Assembly: GCA_036389695.1 (NCBI GenBank)
Contig: DASVWG010000169.1
Coordinates: 1-19,384 of the forward strand
Source: JALZHR01 sp036389695
GTDB lineage: Bacteria; Acidobacteriota; Blastocatellia; Pyrinomonadales; Pyrinomonadaceae
Reading direction: 5' to 3'
Length of the DNA stretch: 19,384 bases
The notes under the pieces are model-generated. The model was given only the letters and a program-made list of their open reading frames with translations, had not been told where the DNA came from and searched no databases. Positions 14,192 through 19,384 of this stretch are shown here, in pieces. The position numbers and the translations under genes are program-made. The stretch's first letter is position 1; each line of letters opens with the position of its first letter.

Positions 14192-15502
14192 TTAATGGTC
14201 GCCGGTCGGCGCGGATTTGACGCTCGAAGCGTCGTCCGAAAAAAGCAAAATCATGGCGACGGGTTCTTTCCGCAATCTTTCCAAAACTTTTTGCGCGTCG
14301 GCAATCGTTATATTTTGCGCGGTTTGCAGCTCGGTTTTGGGAGCGGACAGCTTGAAAGTGTCGGCGTCGAGCCAGAAATCCGTTTGGCTGGTTCGGCTGA
14401 ATTCCGCTAAAAACTCGCTTTTCGCTTTTTCAAATTCTTCCGGCTTGACTGCGTCTTTCAAAAAATAATTTTGATAGCCGTCCATATTGGGCAGGGCAAT
14501 CGTATTTCCGTCTTTTTTAATCAAGCCGAGATTCCATTCCGAGACGCCGAAAACCAATAAACCCGGCAGAAGATGAATGTCCTGGCGAACAAAGGCGTTT
14601 TTGCCTTCGCGCAATTGCAGGCGATTTTGCAGGATTTTTTGCAAAACCTGCGAAGCGTAAAAATCTTTGTCGTTTCGCGCGACTCCGCGCAGAGCGATTC
14701 GAAATTCGCTCGTTTTTTGAACCGGCGAATCCAAAACCGGCAAGCCCGCCTGCGGCGAGTCCGGCTGGCGAAACGTCGCCGGAACCAATTTATCAGCTTT
14801 TTTCCACGCGCCGAACAGCCTGCGCGCCGCCATATATGCAAAATCGGGTTTGACGTTGCCGGTCACGGCAATCGTCGCGTTGTCGGCGGTGAAAAATCTG
14901 TCGCGCGCCGTCAGCAAATCCGCGCGGTCAATCAGTTTCAGGCTTTCGGGCGTTCCGGCTTGCGGTCTGCCGTAGGGAAACTCGCCGAGCAGGCGCTTTG
15001 CGACCGCCATATCAGCCAGATAAGCCGGATTTTTCTGCATTTCCTCAACTGATTTCAGACGCGCGTCGCGCACTTTGACAAAATTTTCCTGCGTGATTGG
15101 CGGGTTGGCGACGGCGGTCGCGATGGTTTCCAGAATCGTCAGAAAATCGTCCGATTTTGCCGTCGCGTTGATTTGAATATAGTCGTAATTGCTGGTTACT
15201 TCGAGGCTGCCTTCCAAATCTTCTTCAAAAAAGCGGCGCGTCTGCTCGTCGGGAAATAAAATGTCCGCGAGCAGCGCCATCGTGCCCATTTTGTCTTTCG
15301 GGTCAAACGCCGAGCCGCTGTGGACGCGCAATCGGAGTGAAACTTTTTCGGCTTTCGGTTCGTTCCAAATTAAGACTTTCAAGCCGTTGAGCAGCTTTTC
15401 CTGTTTGGTCGGCGGCGTCTGGGCGAAAGAAAAATTTGCCGCGAAAAGCATTAAAAGCAGCAAAAATGCGGCTGTTTTGGAATAATTCATATTATTTGTC
15501 AT
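14192..15502 (-). CDS. Secreted M16-fold peptidase homologue lacking the zinc-binding motif
   Basis: A 436-residue exported protein with an N-terminal signal peptide (hydrophobic FLLLLMLFAANFSFA about 13-27, likely cut before QTPP). The body follows the M16 (insulinase/processing peptidase) pattern: an opening KLLNGLKVLIWNEPKAEKVS, then RLLGEFPYGRPQAGTPESLK and NATIAVTGNVKPD, and a second domain. The catalytic HxxEH of M16A/B enzymes should lie in the segment at 73-83, which reads GTMALLADILF: both His and the Glu are replaced (Ala76, Ala79, Asp80). It is therefore predicted to be inactive, like the non-catalytic subunits of M16B pairs. The catalytic partner is not adjacent. It heads the operon that continues with ubiE. 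Start is ATG 15502; Met5 (15490) is possible. Confidence 0.88.
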   Translation of the reverse strand: MTNNMNYSKTAAFLLLLMLFAANFSFAQTPPTKQEKLLNGLKVLIWNEPKAEKVSLRLRVHSGSAFDPKDKMGTMALLADILFPDEQTRRFFEEDLEGSLEVTSNYDYIQINATAKSDDFLTILETIATAVANPPITQENFVKVRDARLKSVEEMQKNPAYLADMAVAKRLLGEFPYGRPQAGTPESLKLIDRADLLTARDRFFTADNATIAVTGNVKPDFAYMAARRLFGAWKKADKLVPATFRQPDSPQAGLPVLDSPVQKTSEFRIALRGVARNDKDFYASQVLQKILQNRLQLREGKNAFVRQDIHLLPGLLVFGVSEWNLGLIKKDGNTIALPNMDGYQNYFLKDAVKPEEFEKAKSEFLAEFSRTSQTDFWLDADTFKLSAPKTELQTAQNITIADAQKVLERLRKEPVAMILLFSDDASSVKSAPTGDH

Positions 15503-15549
15503 TTATCATTGACGGAAATGTAAAAAAAGATAGATGTCGAATGATAAAT
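15501..15549. repeat. Inverted repeat in the leader of the M16 gene
   Basis: ATTTATCATTGAC (15501-15513) is inverted as GTCGAATGATAAAT (15536-15549) with one bulged base. It spans from the start codon of the M16 gene to the -10 box, so the messenger leader could fold and cover the start codon. Its sequence is close to the ACGAATG dyad at 17105-17166 and may be a degenerate relative. Confidence 0.6.
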
Positions 15550-15576
15550 CTTAGATGCCCGTTGGCATCCCGTCAA
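15548..15576 (-). promoter_or_regulatory. Promoter of the M16-ubiE-opp operon, with a palindrome in the spacer
   Basis: On the minus strand TTGACG (15576-15571), a 17-base spacer and TAAGAT (15553-15548) form a good sigma-70-type promoter about 45 bases before the M16 start. The spacer carries a palindrome, GATGCC and GGCATC around CGTT (15554-15569), a position suited to a regulator. Confidence 0.65.
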
Positions 15577-15613
15577 ACAAACGGTGCATCTTATTGGTGC
15601 TCGTGACGCATCT
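15553..15613. promoter_or_regulatory. Cluster of GCATCT boxes, candidate operator
   Basis: The hexamer GCATCT occurs at 15586-15591 and 15608-15613, and inverted (AGATGC) at 15553-15558. The offsets are 33 and 22 bases, close to three and two helical turns, so the boxes would lie on one face of the DNA. AGATGC-CCGTT and AACGGTGCATCT also form an imperfect inverted repeat. The cluster sits between the two divergent promoters. Confidence 0.5.
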
Positions 15614-15641
15614 ATAAATTTGTTAAGTCTCCGGAAAAGGC

Positions 15642-15669
15642 TTAACATTCCTGAAAATCGTATTATAAT
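15642..15669 (+). promoter_or_regulatory. Promoter of the zinc-ribbon TonB gene
   Basis: TTAACA (15642-15647), a 16-base spacer and a perfect TATAAT (15664-15669). The predicted start of transcription, near 15677, gives a leader of about 37 bases before the GTG start. Confidence 0.7.
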
Positions 15670-15702
15670 AAAATAACCACTGGGCGTTCATTCTAAGAAT
15701 TG

Positions 15703-15707
15703 AGAGG
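15703..15707 (+). promoter_or_regulatory. Ribosome-binding site that selects a GTG start
   Basis: AGAGG lies six bases before GTG 15714 and twelve before the in-frame ATG 15720. The spacing favours the GTG codon as the start of the TonB protein. Confidence 0.6.
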
Positions 15708-15713
15708 CATTGA

Positions 15714-17042
15714 GTGAAGATGGGAAAGATAGTTAAGTATTGTGCCGCATGTGAAGAAGGCTTTGCCGAGAAGTTTGCGTTTTGTCCAAACTGCGGCGGA
15801 GCTTTGACCGCTTACGAATTAAATCCGCTCGTCGAGAAACCTGCGAATATCAACCAACCCGCAAACGAAAATTTAAACGCGGAAGCCAGCGCGCCGGTCG
15901 TGCCGGTAACTCCTCCGGCGGAAAATATTCCGGCTCAGCCGCAAGTCGTCGCTTTTTCACCCGACGCGGAAGAAAAAGTTTTGGACGACGAATTTCTGCC
16001 CGAAGAAACGGCTGCCTTTAACGCCGCCCCGGCTTCGGACGACAACGGATTTCATCACGTCGATTCAAACGAAAATCAATATCAGCCGAATTTTCAATCA
16101 AACGATTTGCCGCCGACCGACCCGAGCGGTTTTCACGTGACGGTTATCGAAGAGAAAAATTCGGGCGTCCGCAACGCGCTTCTTTTAGGCTCGTGCGTGC
16201 TGGTCATCACTTTAACGCTCGCGGGCATCGTCATTTCGCTTTTCACCAAAGAATTACAAGCCGCCGGCTTGAGCAACACCGATTTGGTAAATGCGATGGT
16301 TGTCGACGACATCGTCTCCGAAGTCAAGGAAGAGCCGAAAAAGAATAAAGAAAAAGGCGGCGGCGGCGGCGGCGGCGGTAAAGAAGAAGACGAAGACGTC
16401 TCGAAAGGCACGCCTCCGCGACAGACGCAGGTGCAGTTAAATCCGCCGACATCAAAAGTTCCGCAGATGGATAATCCCGAACTGAGATATGATATGTCCA
16501 CGCAGGGCAATCGCGACATCAAGCGCACCGAACAGCCAATCGGCAGCGAATTCGGGCAATCGGCGAAATTATCCGACGGTCGCGGCAGCGGCGGCGGGAT
16601 GGGCAGCGGCAACGGCACCGGATTCGGCGGCGGACGCGGAACGGGTAACGGCAACGGCATCGGTTCGGGCAACGGAAACGGAAACGGTAATGGCGACGGC
16701 GATGGTGACGGCGATGGCGACGGCGACAGAACGCCGCCGACTATCAAAAAAACCGAGCCGAAACCGGTCGGACCGACGGAAGACGTGAAAATTCTCTCGA
16801 AACCGCGCGCCAATTACACGGACGCGGCGCGAACGCAGAATATTCAGGGCGTCGTCCGCGTTAAAGTCATGTTTCTGGCAAACGGCAGCATCGGCAGCAT
16901 TACTCCGCTCGGCGGACTCGGCTACGGGCTGACCGAACAGGCAATCGCGGCGGCGCGCAACATTCGCTTCGAACCCGCGAAAAAAGGCGGCGTTCCTTTT
17001 GCCAAAGCCAAAATCATCGAATACAGCTTTACGCTGTATTAA
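15714..17042 (+). CDS. Energy transducer TonB with an N-terminal zinc ribbon and a Gly/Asn/Asp-rich linker
   Basis: A 442-residue protein with an unusual order of parts. Residues 10-27 form a zinc ribbon: Cys10/Cys13 in YCAACEEGF and Cys24/Cys27 in FCPNCGG. A Pro/Glu/Asn-rich cytoplasmic stretch follows, then one membrane helix (about 154-177, ALLLGSCVLVITLTLAGIVI), a charged segment with eight consecutive Gly (215-222), and a Gly-rich linker (289-338) ending in alternating Gly-Asn and Gly-Asp pairs. Residues 358-442 are a TonB C-terminal domain: SKPRANYTDAARTQNIQGVV and AIAAARNIRFEPAKKGGVPF. TonB domains contact outer-membrane receptors across the periplasm. No ExbB/ExbD gene is adjacent. 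The zinc ribbon should face the cytoplasm. It could instead act in signalling or envelope assembly. Ends at a strong terminator. Confidence 0.9.
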   Translation: MKMGKIVKYCAACEEGFAEKFAFCPNCGGALTAYELNPLVEKPANINQPANENLNAEASAPVVPVTPPAENIPAQPQVVAFSPDAEEKVLDDEFLPEETAAFNAAPASDDNGFHHVDSNENQYQPNFQSNDLPPTDPSGFHVTVIEEKNSGVRNALLLGSCVLVITLTLAGIVISLFTKELQAAGLSNTDLVNAMVVDDIVSEVKEEPKKNKEKGGGGGGGGKEEDEDVSKGTPPRQTQVQLNPPTSKVPQMDNPELRYDMSTQGNRDIKRTEQPIGSEFGQSAKLSDGRGSGGGMGSGNGTGFGGGRGTGNGNGIGSGNGNGNGNGDGDGDGDGDGDRTPPTIKKTEPKPVGPTEDVKILSKPRANYTDAARTQNIQGVVRVKVMFLANGSIGSITPLGGLGYGLTEQAIAAARNIRFEPAKKGGVPFAKAKIIEYSFTLY

Positions 17043-17062
17043 AAATCAGTAAAGACAAAAAT

Positions 17063-17100
17063 AAAAAGGCTGGCGGTTTTTCGAGAACGCCAGCCTTTTT
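17063..17100. terminator. Intrinsic terminator after the TonB gene
   Basis: AAAAAGGCTGGCG (17063-17075) is perfectly inverted as CGCCAGCCTTTTT (17088-17100) around a 12-base loop. The stem is GC-rich next to the loop and ends in a T run, with a matching A run on the left, so it can stop transcription from either side. It begins 20 bases after the TonB stop. Confidence 0.92.
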
Positions 17101-17104
17101 ATTT

Positions 17105-17166
17105 ACGAATGACGAATGAGGAATTACAAATTAAAAGAATATTTCCTTCATTCGTCATTCGTCATT
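17105..17166. repeat. ACGAATG heptamer dyad
   Basis: ACGAATGACGAATGA plus GGAA (17105-17123) is inverted at 17143-17166 with one extra base. The unit repeats every 7 bases. It lies just beyond the TonB terminator and ends two bases before the stop of the channel gene, between convergent genes like the dyad at 4093-4173. Confidence 0.88.
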
Positions 17167-17168
17167 GA

Positions 17169-18638
17169 TTAGCTCAAGCCGAAAAAGCTCTTAATCGAGT
17201 TAAAAATTCCTTTCGATTCTTCTTCGGTCGTCTGGCGGTCTTCGGTGTTTTTCTGCGTCAGCAGCGCGCGGCGCTCGGCGATGGTTTTGCTCAGGGCGGC
17301 GACCAGTTCGGGGTTGGCGTCGAAAAGCGGTTTTAAAGCCGACACTTTGATTTCCAGCACTTCGGTTTCTTCCGCGGCGACGACGTTTGCCGAGCGCGGC
17401 TCGCCGGTGAACAGTCCCATCTCGCCGAAAAATTCGCCTTCGCTCAAGGTATTGATGGTTTTCGGAAAACCGTTTTCCGTCAGTTGAATCTTGACCGCAC
17501 CGCGATGAATGACGAACATCGAGCCGCCTTCCTGACCTTTGCGGACAATCAATTCGTTCGGCGAAAAGATTTTCGCTTCGCTCGCTCTGGCAAGCTTTTC
17601 GGTTTCCTCGTCCGTCAAAGGCGCGAAAAGCGGAACGTCGCTCAAACGCTCGAAAATCTCGCCGGTCGATTCCTCGAAATTCGGTTCGAGCGATTGATTT
17701 TCGATATATAAAGTGCGCGTCGGAAAAGCGAAATGAATGTCTTCGCGCTGGAAGGCATACCAGACGCGCAGGCGTATCAGCGCGTCGGTGTCGTTGTATT
17801 TCGTATAATCTTCGAGCCAGTATTTGATTTCCCAGTCGATGCCGTTGTCGCCCAGATTGCGGATGCGGACAATCGGGCGAATTTTCGGGGAAACGTTTTC
17901 GACCTGACGGACGACTTCGCGAATCAGATGCATCGTCCGCGCGGGCGAAACCGAATAGAGCGTGTTGAAAAAAACCAGGCGCGCGTTCAGATTGTCGCGC
18001 GGCGCGACCTCAATCGCTTCCTTGCCGAGCACGGCGTTGCTGATAAGCACGATTTTGTTTTGAAACGTGCGGATTTTGACGCCGCGCCACGTCACGTTTT
18101 CGACCACGCCCGTGCCTTTATTCGGGATATTCACGACGTCGCCGACCTGAAACGGCTGGTCAGCCTGCATCGCGATTCCGGCGAAAAGATTGCCCAGAGT
18201 ATCCTGCAAGGCGAGACCGAGAACGACCGCCAGAATCGTCGAACCGGCAAAGAACGTCGTCAAATCCGTATCAAACTGCGATTTGACGACAATCGTAAAA
18301 GCGACGACGAAAATAATGATGGAAATGACGTTGCGCAGCAGCGTCGTCAGCTCGGAACTTCCCGTTCGACGAAGAATCGTGCCGGTTATCAGCGAATTGA
18401 AAAAGCGGACGATGGCAAAAATCAAGCCCATCCAGACGAGAATCTTGATGACTTTCAGCAGCGTGTCGAACAGATTGCCCGCCGTTTCGCCCATTCGCGC
18501 GTCGGTCGTGCCGAAAAAGGCGACCACGTATTGCCGCAGAATCGGCTCGGCAAACGGCAAAGTCACCAGCACAAACGTGACGATGCTGGCAAAGATGATG
18601 AAAATGAAAAAATGTTTTCGCAGTTCGCTGGATTTCAT
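17169..18638 (-). CDS. MscS-family channel with a C-terminal cyclic-nucleotide-binding domain
   Basis: A 489-residue inner-membrane protein. Three hydrophobic helices (about 9-29, 60-80 and 102-119) lead into the pore helix and beta domain of MscS: TILAVVLGLALQDTLGNLFA (134-153), QADQPFQVGDVV and GTGVVENVTWRGVKIRTFQN (175-194). Residues about 335-460 form a cyclic-nucleotide-binding domain, with the phosphate-binding cassette GEFFGEMGLFTGEPRSANV (401-419) keeping Glu406 and Arg415, the residues that hold the cyclic phosphate in known domains. This architecture matches the bacterial cyclic-nucleotide-gated subgroup of the MscS superfamily. Start: ATG 18638 is preferred over an upstream in-frame TTG (18698). 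No cyclase is nearby. Gating by cAMP or cGMP is inferred, not shown. Confidence 0.93.
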   Translation of the reverse strand: MKSSELRKHFFIFIIFASIVTFVLVTLPFAEPILRQYVVAFFGTTDARMGETAGNLFDTLLKVIKILVWMGLIFAIVRFFNSLITGTILRRTGSSELTTLLRNVISIIIFVVAFTIVVKSQFDTDLTTFFAGSTILAVVLGLALQDTLGNLFAGIAMQADQPFQVGDVVNIPNKGTGVVENVTWRGVKIRTFQNKIVLISNAVLGKEAIEVAPRDNLNARLVFFNTLYSVSPARTMHLIREVVRQVENVSPKIRPIVRIRNLGDNGIDWEIKYWLEDYTKYNDTDALIRLRVWYAFQREDIHFAFPTRTLYIENQSLEPNFEESTGEIFERLSDVPLFAPLTDEETEKLARASEAKIFSPNELIVRKGQEGGSMFVIHRGAVKIQLTENGFPKTINTLSEGEFFGEMGLFTGEPRSANVVAAEETEVLEIKVSALKPLFDANPELVAALSKTIAERRALLTQKNTEDRQTTEEESKGIFNSIKSFFGLS

Positions 18639-18694
18639 ATTCGGAAAGCGCCAGCCACAAATTAACACGAAACGGCTGAAACTGCGAGGCAGTT

Positions 18695-19384
18695 TCAATT
18701 CGTAATTGAAAACAGCGTAGAGCCAATCAGCGCCAGCGACAGGCAGGAAACGATAATCGTAATCAGCCAGGCGGCGATTTTAAACCAGCCGCGATTGGCG
18801 TATTCGCCCATAATCTCGCGGTTTGACGAGAGCGAGACGATGGCGATGAGAATGACTGGCAGAAGCAGACCGTTGATGGTTTGGGTGAAAAGCAGAAGCT
18901 GAATCTGCGGAATGTGCGGAATCAGCGCGACGACCGTGCCGACGACGATGAGCGACGTAAAAATGCCGAGAAAAATCGGCGCTTCGCGGAACGAGTGCGA
19001 CAAGCCTTTTTCAAAACCCAGCGCTTCGGTCAAAGAATAAGCCGTCGCCAGCGGCAGCACGCCCATCGCCAGCATCGCCGCGCCGAAAAGCCCGATGCCG
19101 AAAAGATATTTCGCGTATTGCCCGGCGACCGGCACGAGCGCTTCGGCGGCGGTCGCGGCTGAATCCAGCTGCGTGACGCCCGCTTTGTTTAAAGTCGCGG
19201 CGGTCGAAATGACGATAAACGCGGCAATCAGACAGGCGAACAGCGTTCCCGTAATCACATCGGCGCGGGCGAGCGGCAAATCGTCTTTGTCCATTCCTTT
19301 TTCGACGACGGTCGATTGAACGAAAACCTGCATAAACGGCGTAATCGTCGTGCCGATTAAAGCCATCACGGTGAAAAGATACAG
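18695..19384 (-). CDS. Nramp-family divalent metal transporter, C-terminal part, cut by the window edge
   Basis: The frame is open through the right edge; 229 residues are present, and the visible codons before the GTG-ATG pair near 19369 (reading LYLFT) show that it continues upstream outside the window. About six membrane helices are seen. The helix-6 region reads MALIGTTITPFMQVFVQSTV where classical Mn/Fe Nramp proteins have a Met-Pro-His motif; GTT-x-x-P variants occur in Nramp relatives, some of which carry Mg or have no assigned ion. Later segments YLFGIGLFGAAMLAMGVLPLA and QTINGLLLPVILI are family-typical. It differs clearly from the transporter at 5326-6513. Its stop is 56 bases upstream of the channel gene start, so the two may form an ion-handling pair. 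Confidence 0.85.
   Translation of the reverse strand: MYLFTVMALIGTTITPFMQVFVQSTVVEKGMDKDDLPLARADVITGTLFACLIAAFIVISTAATLNKAGVTQLDSAATAAEALVPVAGQYAKYLFGIGLFGAAMLAMGVLPLATAYSLTEALGFEKGLSHSFREAPIFLGIFTSLIVVGTVVALIPHIPQIQLLLFTQTINGLLLPVILIAIVSLSSNREIMGEYANRGWFKIAAWLITIIVSCLSLALIGSTLFSITN

Noticed and set aside
16133..16813. Long open frame on the minus strand, rich in Pro and Ser
   Set aside because: It is the mirror of the Gly/Asn/Asp-rich TonB linker; the Pro-Ser and Pro-Leu runs are complements of Gly codons. No family resemblance, and the TonB gene on plus has clear domains.

Overview
The window reads as a chromosomal stretch of a Gram-negative, menaquinone-using bacterium of moderate GC. A TonB protein with an N-terminal zinc ribbon, a MenG/UbiE methyltransferase, an M16 pseudo-peptidase and gene borders full of short-period inverted repeats all fit Acidobacteriota, perhaps class Blastocatellia (Pyrinomonadaceae-like). 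That placement is inference from gene style; there is no rRNA or marker gene here to prove it. I see no tRNA, rRNA, CRISPR array, transposase or phage gene. Most genes lie on the minus strand; only mtnA and the TonB gene are on plus.

Layout. 1-2876 (minus): the N-terminal part of an alpha-glucan phosphorylase that runs off the left edge, a macro-domain protein, an unrecognised 107-residue acidic protein and a DoxX-like membrane protein. 3043-4089 (plus): mtnA of methionine salvage, convergent with galE (4174-5157, minus). 5326-9457 (minus): a 5-oxoprolinase locus pxpB-pxpC-pxpA, followed by a four-helix small membrane protein and an Nramp-fold transporter that lacks the metal-binding motifs; the set recalls ycsF-ycsG-kipI-kipA of Bacillus subtilis. 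9616-15502 (minus): a run led by a secreted M16-fold protein without its zinc motif, then ubiE/menG, an OppB/DppB permease, an HD-domain nucleotidase-like protein, an OppC/DppC permease, an orphan BrnA-like small protein and a lone ABC ATPase. 15714-17042 (plus): the zinc-ribbon/TonB fusion, divergent from the M16 gene across a 211-base region with a good promoter on each strand. 17169-19384 (minus): an MscS-type channel with a cyclic-nucleotide-binding domain, and the C-terminal part of a second Nramp-family transporter.

The most unusual feature runs across the window. Many intergenic gaps hold an inverted repeat built from tandem 7-base units (AACTGAT, GGGATGA, AAAGGTC, ACGAATG) or 9-base units (ACAGGATGA type). 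The unit sequence differs between sites while the dyad architecture is kept. These tracts reach into genes: they supply the stop codons of the DoxX-like gene, pxpC and pxpB, abut the start codon of pxpA, and form part of the coding sequence in the middle of pxpC.

The best candidate for an undescribed function is the 5-oxoprolinase operon with its own non-canonical Nramp-fold transporter and coupled small membrane protein, which may take up 5-oxoproline or a related compound.
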